The notes under the pieces are model-generated. The model ran no database searches, was not told the origin of the DNA, and worked only from the letters and a program-made list of their open reading frames with translations. DNA of 64,000 bases from Thermaerobacter sp. PB12/4term. Lineage in GTDB: Bacteria > Bacillota > Sulfobacillia > Thermaerobacterales > Thermaerobacteraceae. Of the stretch, positions 29,120 to 37,123 are shown in pieces. Made by a program: the position numbers and the translations under genes. Every line of letters starts with the position of its first letter. Position 1 is the first letter of the stretch. The stretch is from positions 1,240,001 through 1,304,000 of the forward strand of contig NZ_CP048407.1 in the NCBI RefSeq assembly GCF_003403315.2, written 5' to 3'.

Positions 29120-30343
29120 GTGACCCTTGAGGAGATCGGGCGGCAGCTGCGGGAGGCCCGCGAGCGCAAGGGGTTGACCCTGCACGATGTGCAGGTGGCC
29201 ACCAAGATCCGGCGCAAGTACCTGGAGGCGCTGGAACGGGGCGACGATTCGGAGTTGCCCCCGGAGGTGTACACCCGCGGATTCATCCGGGCCTACGCCA
29301 GCCTGGTCGACCTGGACGGGATGGAGCTGGCCCGGGCCTACAGCCAGTGGAAGCAGGGCCGGGGCACGGCCGGCGGCCAGGAAGGGGAGGCGGGAGCGCT
29401 GGAACCTGCCGGGGTGCCCGGAAGCCGGGGTGAAGCGCCGGAACCCCCAGACCGCCCGCCGGCGCCCGCCGAGGCCCCCCGCGATGCCTCCGGCCGCATC
29501 CAGGAAGGGGTCCGGGAAGGGCGCCGTCCCCCCGCGGAAGCGGAACCCGGCGGCCGCCGGCGGCCTCCATCGCCTCCCTCCGCGCCCCCCCGCCGGCCCG
29601 CTGGCGATCCTGAGGCCTTGACACCACCCCCGCTGGTGACACCCGGGCCCCGCCGGAGGGCGGCGGCCCGGGGAGGCGGGCGGGGAAGGGGGACCGGCCC
29701 GCGGGCGCTGGCGGGCACGTCCCGGGCACCGCGCCCGTGGGGACGGTGGCTGGCCGGCCTGGTGGCCCTGGCGGCCGTGGTGGCCGTGGTGCTGTACATC
29801 GCCGGTGCGCCCGACACGGCCGAGAACCCCCGGCCGCCGGTCAGCCGTAGCCAGCCGGGCCAGGCTCCGGGCGGGCAGCCGGCCGCTCCCGGCAGCGACG
29901 GCGGCGGAGCGGCGGCCCCTGGCGGCGGGGGGGCCGGGCCCCAGGCTCCGGCGGAACCCCCGGCTACCGAGCCGACCGCGCCCCAGGTCATGGTGCGCCG
30001 GGATGGGAACGACGTCTATTACGCCATCCGCCTGGCGGAACCCGGCGGCGGGGCCCCGCCGGCTGGGGGGGCCGGGGCACCCGGGGCCGGGCCCGCGGGG
30101 GAGGGGCCGCAGGTAACCCTGACGGCCCTGGACCGGGTCTGGGTCCGGGTGCGGGATGCCGGTGGCCAGGTGGTCTTCGAGCAGCTGATGCAGGCCGGGC
30201 AGCGACACGAGGTGCCGCTGGGTGAGGGCCTGGTGATCCGGGTGGGGTATCCCCGGGGGCTGGCCCTGCAACTGGGAGACGCGGAGCTGGACGTTCCCGA
30301 CGAGCAGTCGCCTCTGAACCTGCACCTGGAGCCGGCCGCGTAG
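29120..30343 (+). CDS. rodZ: RodZ-like membrane protein with N-terminal HTH domain
   Basis: A 407-aa cell-shape protein. The cytoplasmic N-terminus is a Cro/C1-type HTH (LEEIGRQLREARERKGLTLHDVQVATKIRRKYLEALE, with RGFIRAYA), which in RodZ binds MreB. A charged, Pro-rich linker (about 85-205) leads to one membrane helix (about 212-232), a second low-complexity stretch and an extracytoplasmic beta domain of the RodZ C-terminal type (VTLTALDRVWVRVRDAGG onward). GTG 29120 gives the exact HTH start. The gene lies between asnS and a DD-carboxypeptidase gene. Confidence 0.9.
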   Translation: MTLEEIGRQLREARERKGLTLHDVQVATKIRRKYLEALERGDDSELPPEVYTRGFIRAYASLVDLDGMELARAYSQWKQGRGTAGGQEGEAGALEPAGVPGSRGEAPEPPDRPPAPAEAPRDASGRIQEGVREGRRPPAEAEPGGRRRPPSPPSAPPRRPAGDPEALTPPPLVTPGPRRRAAARGGGRGRGTGPRALAGTSRAPRPWGRWLAGLVALAAVVAVVLYIAGAPDTAENPRPPVSRSQPGQAPGGQPAAPGSDGGGAAAPGGGGAGPQAPAEPPATEPTAPQVMVRRDGNDVYYAIRLAEPGGGAPPAGGAGAPGAGPAGEGPQVTLTALDRVWVRVRDAGGQVVFEQLMQAGQRHEVPLGEGLVIRVGYPRGLALQLGDAELDVPDEQSPLNLHLEPAA

Positions 30344-30506
30344 GGGCAGCCCGCATGGGCGGTGGAACCAGCGGCGGCAGCCCGTCTGGGCGGGACCACC
30401 GGCGCCGGGCCAGGACCGCCGGCCGCGGCGGGGCTGCGACCGGTCTAGCCGGCTCAGGCTTGCCATACCCATGGGGCGGGAGCAACCCCCTGGGGAGGCA
30501 GGCACC

Positions 30507-32024
30507 GTGAGGCACGCCGGTTTTTCACCGCCGCCTTGTACGGAAATCCCGGGCCCGATCCCTTCCGCACCCGCGCGGGCGGCCGGTGGGGCGAGCCGGC
30601 CGGCGATCCGGCCCCCGCAGAGGGGGCGCCCCCGGCCGGCGGCCGGGCTCCGGCGACCGGACCCCAGCCGGCCGGTGGTGCTGCGGTGGGGGCCGCGGGC
30701 CCTTGTGGCCCTGCTTGCCCTGCTTCTGGTGGGAGCGGTGTCGCTTCCGCCCGGGCCGGCCCGGGCCTCCAGCCTGTGGCCGGGCCGGCCGGCCGTGGCT
30801 CCCGTGGAGCCCGAGCCGGCCCTGGACGCCGTGGCGGGCGAACCCGGTACGGCGATCCGGCCCGTCACCGTGCCGGTTGCAGGTGCGGGCGGGAGCCGGC
30901 CCCCCCGGCGGGCGGAGGTCTCCTACCCGCTGCAAGGGTCGCCCTACCCGGTGCCGGAGGGCGTGGCACCCCTGTGGCGCGGGGTGGTGGCGCCGCCGCC
31001 GGCCACCGGCGCGGCGGCTGCCGTGCTGATGGATCAAGCCAGCGGCCAGGTCCTCTTCGCCCACAACCCCCACCAGCGCCGGGCGCCGGCCAGCACCACC
31101 AAGATCCTCACCGCCATCGTGGCCCTGGAGTTCGGCAACCTGGACGACGTGGTCACGGTGAGCGAGCACGCCGCCGCCACGGAAGGGTCGACCATGGACC
31201 TTGTGGCCGGCGAGCGGTACAGCCTGCGGGAACTGCTGTGGGGTTTGATGCTGGAGTCCGGCAACGACGCCGCGGTGGCCATTGCGGAGCACATCGCGGG
31301 CAGCGAGGCGGCCTTTGCCCGCCTGATGAACGAGACGGCCCTGCGGCTCGGCCTGCGGGACACCCACTTCACGAACCCCCACGGCCTCCACGACCCGGCC
31401 CACTTCACCACCGCCTACGACCTGGCCGTGATGACGCGCTACGCGCTGGCCAACGACTACTTCGCCCGCCTGGTCTGCCAGCCGGAGAAGGTCCTCTGCC
31501 GCGGCGACGGTGACTGGGTCCGCATCCTTTCGTCGACCAACCGGCTGCTCTGGTATCACGAGTGGATCCGCGGGGTGAAGACCGGGACAACCGGCGCGGC
31601 CGGGCCGTGCCTGGTCAGCTCGGGGGAGCTGGAGGGGCGTCGCCTGATCGCCGTCGTGCTGGATTCGGGGGATCGCTGGGCGGACAGCCAGGCCCTGCTG
31701 GAGTGGGGGTTTGAACAGTTTGCACCGGCCCAGGGCGGCCGCGCCGGCGACGGGGTGGGGCAGGTGGCCGTGGCGCGCGGGCGCCAGCCGGCGGTGGAAG
31801 CCCGCCTGGCGGGCGACCTGACGGCCCTGGTGCCGCCGGGGCTTGTGCCCCGGGTCCGGCGGGTCCTTGAGCTGGCCCGGCAGGTGGAAGCGCCCGTGGC
31901 GGCCGGGCAACGCCTGGGCACTGCGTCCCTGGTTCTCGACGGGGTGCCCCTGGCCCGTACCGCGGTGGTGGCGGCTGCCGGTGTGGACCCTGCGCCGTGG
32001 TGGCGCCGCTGGTGGCCCTGGTAA
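30507..32024 (+). CDS. D-alanyl-D-alanine carboxypeptidase (DacB-like)
   Basis: A 505-aa penicillin-binding protein of the S11 family. It has a long basic N-terminus, a signal or anchor helix (about residues 64-80), then the active site Ser196-Lys199 (STTK), SGN at 251-253 and KTG at 358-360. The C-terminal part holds a PBP5-like domain and ends in WWRRWWPW, a probable membrane-association segment. GTG 30507 follows GGGGAGG at 10 bases; ATG 30471 is in frame but has no ribosome site. A cortex or vegetative wall role cannot be separated from sequence. Confidence 0.91.
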   Translation: MRHAGFSPPPCTEIPGPIPSAPARAAGGASRPAIRPPQRGRPRPAAGLRRPDPSRPVVLRWGPRALVALLALLLVGAVSLPPGPARASSLWPGRPAVAPVEPEPALDAVAGEPGTAIRPVTVPVAGAGGSRPPRRAEVSYPLQGSPYPVPEGVAPLWRGVVAPPPATGAAAAVLMDQASGQVLFAHNPHQRRAPASTTKILTAIVALEFGNLDDVVTVSEHAAATEGSTMDLVAGERYSLRELLWGLMLESGNDAAVAIAEHIAGSEAAFARLMNETALRLGLRDTHFTNPHGLHDPAHFTTAYDLAVMTRYALANDYFARLVCQPEKVLCRGDGDWVRILSSTNRLLWYHEWIRGVKTGTTGAAGPCLVSSGELEGRRLIAVVLDSGDRWADSQALLEWGFEQFAPAQGGRAGDGVGQVAVARGRQPAVEARLAGDLTALVPPGLVPRVRRVLELARQVEAPVAAGQRLGTASLVLDGVPLARTAVVAAAGVDPAPWWRRWWPW

Positions 32025-32073
32025 CGCGGCTCCCGGGCCTGGAACGGAACCGCGGTAAGAGGGGGGACGCTGG

Positions 32074-32934
32074 GTGTTCATCACCCTGGGCCGTTCAGGC
32101 CGCGCGTGGCTCCTTTTCCTGGCGGGTCTGGCGACGGTCCTGGGACTGGCGCGGCTTACCCTTCCCTGGGAACGGCCACCCCTGGACGGCATGGACGCAG
32201 GTCCGGGCCGGCCCGTGGCGGCTCCCGCCGGCGGGGAGAGGGCGGCCGTCACCCGGGGTCCGGAGGAGGGACGGCAGGTGGCCCTCACCTTCGACGTGCT
32301 GGAGGGCGAGAGGGTGGTCGTGCAGGTGCTGGACGCCCTGGCCTGGCGGCGCACCCCGGCGACCTTTTTCGTCACCGGCCTGTGGGCACGGGCGCATCCC
32401 GACCTGGTGCGGCAGATGGTGGCGGCCGGTCACGAGGTGGCGCTGCGCCAGCCGCCCCGGCCCGGGGCAGGGGCGGGTCTGGAGGGTGGGCCGTCCGGAC
32501 CGGGCCCCGGCCGGGGCAGCGGCCGCCCCGGACCGGCAGGGGGCGGCCCCGATCCTGGGCTGTACGAAGAAGCGACCCGGCTGGCCCGGCTCTCTGGGCA
32601 GCCCGTCCGCTACGTGCGACCGGCACAGGTGGGGCTGGTGGAGCCGGCCGGCGCTCCCGGCCCTGGCGGCGGGCCCGCCGGCAGGCCCCCGCAGGGGGTG
32701 CGGCCGGTGCTCTGGAGTCTTGACCTGCAGGACTGGATGAACCCCGGCACCGACTACATCGTCTACCGGGCCGGGCAGGCCCGCCCCGGGGACATCCTGC
32801 TGCTTCAGGCCAGCGATTTTGCCCGCCAGACGCCACGGGCGCTGCCCCGGGTCCTGGACCAGCTGGCCCAGCTAGGCCTCCGGCCGGTGACCCTGAGCAC
32901 GCTGCTGGGGGAGGGCGACGCCGCGACGCCCTGA
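32074..32934 (+). CDS. Degenerate polysaccharide deacetylase-like (NodB-fold) membrane protein
   Basis: A 286-aa protein with an N-terminal membrane helix (about 9-28) and a NodB-homology fold. The expected TFDDG is TFDVLEG (residues 72-78), so the metal-binding Asp is Val75. The H-(S/T)-x-x-H metal motif after AAGHEVA (His120) is lost and replaced by a Pro/Gly-rich insert. The late motifs VLWSLDLQDWMNPGTDYIVYR and GDILLLQASD remain. It therefore looks like a catalytically dead relative of the YlxY/PdaB sporulation group. GTG 32074 follows AAGAGGGGGGAC. Confidence 0.83.
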   Translation: MFITLGRSGRAWLLFLAGLATVLGLARLTLPWERPPLDGMDAGPGRPVAAPAGGERAAVTRGPEEGRQVALTFDVLEGERVVVQVLDALAWRRTPATFFVTGLWARAHPDLVRQMVAAGHEVALRQPPRPGAGAGLEGGPSGPGPGRGSGRPGPAGGGPDPGLYEEATRLARLSGQPVRYVRPAQVGLVEPAGAPGPGGGPAGRPPQGVRPVLWSLDLQDWMNPGTDYIVYRAGQARPGDILLLQASDFARQTPRALPRVLDQLAQLGLRPVTLSTLLGEGDAATP

Positions 32935-32956
32935 AGACCGGCCACAAGCGGCCCGC

Positions 32957-34657
32957 TCAGAGGGCCCGCGCCTGGACCTGACCGCCGGCGGCCAGCTGCT
33001 GCCGCAGCCGTTCCAGCCGGTGACCCAGGGGGCCCGCGGGCAGGCCGGGGCGGGAGGGGCCGGAGGCTCCCCGCCACAAGCGTTGCCGCCGTTGCCAGAG
33101 CCGCTCCGCCTGGGCCAGGTACCGGGCCGCCTGGGGGAGGTCCCGCAACCGCAGCCAGAGCTCCGCCAGGTCGACCCAGGGGTCGAGCGGAGCCAGCGGG
33201 TGCTGCGGGTCGCAGAGGCCGGCCAGCAGGGCCACGGCCTCGGCCAGGCGGCGCTGGCGCCGGTAGAGGGGTACCAGCCGCCGCGCGACGGCCGTCACGG
33301 CCGCCCGGCTGGGGGCCAGGGCCAGGGCACGTTCGTACCAGGTCGTGGCCGTGGCCGTATCGACCCGCTCCCACTCCCGGCCCCCGGCCAGGGCCTCGTC
33401 CCACCGCTCCAGCGTGGCGGCTCCCACCGCGAGCCAGCCGCCGATCCAGGCCGCTAGACCCACCAGGGACAGCAGGTCCAGCCGGTTATGCCGGAGGACG
33501 GGGGCGAGCAGGTCCACGGGGCCGCCGCCCCGCAAGAACTGGCCGTACCGCCCGGGAATCTCGGCCCCCGGGATGTCGCCCGTGCGGAGGAAGCCCAGCA
33601 GGCGGTGCTCCAGGGCCCGCAGGTTGACCCGGGAGCCCGGGCCGGCCCACAGGCGGCGAGCGGGGTAGAGCAGGTCGAAGTGGGCCTTGAGGGGCGGAGC
33701 CGGGCGGCGGTGCCATTGCCACCGGGTCTCCAGCATGGGCCAGTCGAAACCCCGGCCGTTGAAGGTGACCAGCCAGGGCCGTTCCTCCACCCGGCGGGCC
33801 AGGGCAGCCAGCCATGCCGCCTCCGTCCCCGGCTCCAGGTCGGGGACCAGGTACTGCTCGAGGTAGAGGGCGTAACCGGCCGCGGCCGGGGTGCCGCCGG
33901 CGGGCACCGGGTCCGGGCGGCGGGGGGCCGCGGCGGCTGCCCCGGCCCGTCCTTCGCGGCCGGCCCGGTACGCCGCCGGCGAAGGTTCGCCGCCGTCCGC
34001 GGCGGCCGGGGCCGGACCAAACCAGGCCAGCCCGGCCAGGAAGGGCCGGTGGCCGGCGGCCACGGCAAGGCCCGTGGTCTCCAGGTCCAGGAACAGCAGC
34101 TGGCCGGGACCGGGAGGGGCGGCCTGGCGCCGCCCGGCGGGGCCCGCCACGGCGGCCAGCACCTCCAGGGACCGGCCAAGGTCCGCAAACCATGCCGCGG
34201 GATGACCGTGGCCGTGGCGGTGGTGGGCCGGGTACACCACCTGCCAGCGCCAGACCGCGCCGTTCCCGTCCTCGATGGGCTGCAGGCCGGCCGCCTCGGG
34301 AGCGGGGCCGCCAGATCCAGGCGGAGGATCCGGCGCCTCCCGGCAGCTTGTCCTGCCGCCGTCCAGGTCCCTGGTGCGGCCGCCGGCCGGCGCCGCCGGA
34401 CGGCCACCGGCGCCGGGATCGGCTGGCCCACTCCCGGCGGGGCGGCCGGCTTGCTGCGGGTCGCCCGTGCCGCCGGTCCCGGCCGGGCCGGCGGCACCGC
34501 CCCCTTCGGCAGCCCGCCGCCCGCCGGCCGCGCCGTCTGCCGGCCCTTCCTCCGCGTCCGCTCCCTCTCCCGCGTCCGCGGGCGCAGCCTGGGGCTGGGC
34601 CTTCAGCACCAGCCGGCCCGCGGCCCGCAGGGCCCGCAACTGCTCCAGCCGGCTCAC
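32957..34657 (-). CDS. mrfB: MrfB/YprB-like DEDD exonuclease with TPR-like C-terminus
   Basis: A 566-aa protein. After a 120-residue low-complexity N-terminus, the YprB-type RNase H-like exonuclease starts at LLFLDLETTG (Asp191, Glu193). Further acidic ligands lie in VTFNGRGFDWPML and HNRLDLLSL. The C-terminal 150 residues are alpha-helical repeats (WYERALALAPSRAAVTAVARRLVPLYRR). In Bacillus, MrfA and MrfB act together to repair mitomycin C adducts independently of UvrA. The start overlaps the mrfA stop by 4 bases, as expected for partners. Confidence 0.9.
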   Translation of the reverse strand: MSRLEQLRALRAAGRLVLKAQPQAAPADAGEGADAEEGPADGAAGGRRAAEGGGAAGPAGTGGTGDPQQAGRPAGSGPADPGAGGRPAAPAGGRTRDLDGGRTSCREAPDPPPGSGGPAPEAAGLQPIEDGNGAVWRWQVVYPAHHRHGHGHPAAWFADLGRSLEVLAAVAGPAGRRQAAPPGPGQLLFLDLETTGLAVAAGHRPFLAGLAWFGPAPAAADGGEPSPAAYRAGREGRAGAAAAAPRRPDPVPAGGTPAAAGYALYLEQYLVPDLEPGTEAAWLAALARRVEERPWLVTFNGRGFDWPMLETRWQWHRRPAPPLKAHFDLLYPARRLWAGPGSRVNLRALEHRLLGFLRTGDIPGAEIPGRYGQFLRGGGPVDLLAPVLRHNRLDLLSLVGLAAWIGGWLAVGAATLERWDEALAGGREWERVDTATATTWYERALALAPSRAAVTAVARRLVPLYRRQRRLAEAVALLAGLCDPQHPLAPLDPWVDLAELWLRLRDLPQAARYLAQAERLWQRRQRLWRGASGPSRPGLPAGPLGHRLERLRQQLAAGGQVQARAL

Positions 34658-36921
34658 GGCCGCACCGCCTCCCCGGCCAGGCGGGCCAGCAGCCGGCGGG
34701 CCGCGGCCTTGGCGCCCGGCCCGCTCTCGGTCTCCGGCCCCACGCAGGCGGGGCAGCCTCCCTGGCAGGGGCAGGCGTCCACGGCCTCCAGGGCCGCTTG
34801 CCAGAGCAGGGGCAGGATGTCATACGCCTTGTCGGCCAGGCCGACCCCGCCGGGATAGCTATCGTAGAGGAACAGGGTGGGGCGGCCGGTGAAGGGCGAG
34901 CGCAGCTGGGCCACGGTGCCCAGGTCGCGCCGGTCGCAGAGCAGGTAAAGGGGCGCCAGGTGACCCAGCAGGTGGGCGATGCCCTGCAGGCCGGCCTGCA
35001 GGGCGGCCGGATCCAGGCCGGTCGGTTCGTCCTCCAGGGCCAGCCAGCAGGCGGTGGTGTGCATCTCCAGCTCCGGCAGGTGGATCCGGCCCCAGCCCAC
35101 GTTCTCGTGGGTGAAGAGCTTGATCTTCTTGAACAGGGTGGCCCGGGCGATGACGGCCACCTCCCCCCGGGCGGCGGTCCCGCCGGGAGCCGGGCGGCTG
35201 GCGAAGGTGTCCAGCACCTTGAGGTCGACGGCCAGGTGGGCATCGGTGTAGTAGTCGACCTGGACGGGCCGGACGTAGGCCTTGTTTTCGGCGAAGTCCA
35301 GGCGCTCCACCTGGTACTGCTGCCCCTCGTGGATGTAGATGGCCTGCTCGTGGACCAGCAGGGGCGCCGAGAAGCGGTCGACCTCCCCGATGACCCGGGC
35401 TCCCCGGCTGGTGTCGATGATCACCACATTATCCTCCGCCGCCGAGCGCAGGCTGATCTCGTGGGCGGGGAAGGTGTCGCTGATCCAGTGCCAGCGGTCG
35501 CCCGCCCGGTGGACCAATCCCTGCTCTTCCAGGAAGGTCAGGACGTCGTCCACGGGCTGGTCGCCGAAGCGCTCGCCCGCCCGGAACGGCAGCTCGAAGG
35601 CCGCGCACTGGATGTGGCTGACCAGGATGTAAAGGTTGTCGGGATGGATGAACGCCGCCTCCACGGGCTGGTCCAGCAGGAAGCGCGGGTGGCGGGCGAT
35701 GTACTGGTCCAGGGGGCTGGAGGAGGCCACCAGCACCGCCACCGCCCCGCCGTGCCGCCGGCCGGCGCGCCCCGCCTGCTGCCAGAAGCTGGCCACGCTG
35801 CCGGGGTAGCCCGCCAGGACCGCCGCCTGCAGGGACCCGATGTCGATGCCCAGCTCCAGGGCGCTGGTGGCCACCACCCCCAGCACCTCCCCCGAGCGCA
35901 GCCCCCGCTCGATCTCCCGCCGCTGGTTGGGCAGGTAGCCGCCGCGGTAGCCCCGCACCCGGTGGCCCTGCTCGCCCATGGCCCGGCGCAGGTAGGTGAG
36001 CAGCACCTCCACCGACAGCCGGCTGCGGGTGAACACGATGGTGGCGATGCCGTTCTTCAGAAACCGCTCGGCCCAGCGGCGCGCTTCCTGCAGCACGCTG
36101 CGCCGGATGCCCAGCTGGGCGTTGACCACCGGCGGGTTGTACACGATCACGTGCCGCTCCCCGCGGGGGGCGCCGCTTTCGCCGATCACCCGGACCGGCC
36201 GCCCCAAGAGCCGGGTGGCGTGGTCGCCGGGGTTCCCGATGGTGGCCGAGCAGGCGATGATCCGCGGCCGGGAGCCGTAGAAGGCGCAGACGCGGAAGAG
36301 CCGGCGCAGCACGTTGGCCACGTGGCTGCCGAACACGCCGCGGTAATGGTGGAGCTCGTCCACCACCACGTACTCCAGGTTCTCAAAGAGGTTGACCCAG
36401 CGTGTATGGTAAGGAAGGATGCCCGCGTGCAGCATGTCCGGGTTGGTGATCACCACCTGCCCCGCAGCCCGGATGGCGCGCCGCGCCGCTTCGGGCGTGT
36501 CGCCGTCGTAGGTGTAGGCCTTGAGGTCGAGGCCCAGCTGGTCGATGGCCTCCTGCAGGGCCGCATACTGGTCCTGGGCCAGGGCCTTGGTGGGGAACAG
36601 GAACAGCGCCCGGGCTGACGGCCGTTCCAGCATGCGCTGGAGCACGGGCAGGGTGTAGCACAGGGTCTTGCCGGAGGCGGTGGGCGTCACCACGACCACG
36701 TCCTCGCCGGCCAGGCTGGCGGCGACGGCTTCTGCCTGGTGGCTGTAGAGCTGCGCGATCCCACGCCGGTCCAGCCAGTCCACCAGCCGCGGGTCCAGGG
36801 CCTCCGGCGGCGGTGCGAAGCGGCCCGGGCAGGCCGGTTCCACCTCCCAGGCCTGGATCCCCGCGACCCAGGCGGGGTCAGTGCGCAGCTGGTCCAGCAC
36901 CTGGCTCAGGTTCAAGGGCAC
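34654..36921 (-). CDS. mrfA: MrfA/YprA-like DEAD-box DNA helicase with C-terminal zinc cluster
   Basis: A 755-aa helicase. Walker A TPTASGKT (about residues 79-86) and the DEAD-like box DELH (188-191) define the first RecA fold; SATIGNP and the second fold (GVVATSALELGIDIG, QQAGRAGR) follow. The DUF1998-type C-terminus ends with Cys717, Cys719, Cys723 and Cys726, a likely zinc site. GTG 36921 was chosen because GGAGGTGG lies 5 bases upstream and the length matches Bacillus YprA (749 aa); an in-frame GTG at 37020 gives 33 extra residues. It is divergent from bshC. Confidence 0.93.
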   Translation of the reverse strand: MPLNLSQVLDQLRTDPAWVAGIQAWEVEPACPGRFAPPPEALDPRLVDWLDRRGIAQLYSHQAEAVAASLAGEDVVVVTPTASGKTLCYTLPVLQRMLERPSARALFLFPTKALAQDQYAALQEAIDQLGLDLKAYTYDGDTPEAARRAIRAAGQVVITNPDMLHAGILPYHTRWVNLFENLEYVVVDELHHYRGVFGSHVANVLRRLFRVCAFYGSRPRIIACSATIGNPGDHATRLLGRPVRVIGESGAPRGERHVIVYNPPVVNAQLGIRRSVLQEARRWAERFLKNGIATIVFTRSRLSVEVLLTYLRRAMGEQGHRVRGYRGGYLPNQRREIERGLRSGEVLGVVATSALELGIDIGSLQAAVLAGYPGSVASFWQQAGRAGRRHGGAVAVLVASSSPLDQYIARHPRFLLDQPVEAAFIHPDNLYILVSHIQCAAFELPFRAGERFGDQPVDDVLTFLEEQGLVHRAGDRWHWISDTFPAHEISLRSAAEDNVVIIDTSRGARVIGEVDRFSAPLLVHEQAIYIHEGQQYQVERLDFAENKAYVRPVQVDYYTDAHLAVDLKVLDTFASRPAPGGTAARGEVAVIARATLFKKIKLFTHENVGWGRIHLPELEMHTTACWLALEDEPTGLDPAALQAGLQGIAHLLGHLAPLYLLCDRRDLGTVAQLRSPFTGRPTLFLYDSYPGGVGLADKAYDILPLLWQAALEAVDACPCQGGCPACVGPETESGPGAKAAARRLLARLAGEAVRP

Positions 36922-37123
36922 GGAGGCCACCTCCAGCGAATATCCGTTCGCTGCCGGGAGCGCCTTCCCTGCCGCCGTGGCGCCCAGGGCATCCCGCAGC
37001 CGGCCCCCGGGGCCGGTCACGGCCGGCGGGCAGGCTTCCCCCCGCCCCCGGCGAAGAAGGGGAAGGCGGCCCCCCCAAGACCGGCGGGGGCGACCAATGT
37101 TTACGAGGGGAAGGGACCGGCCG

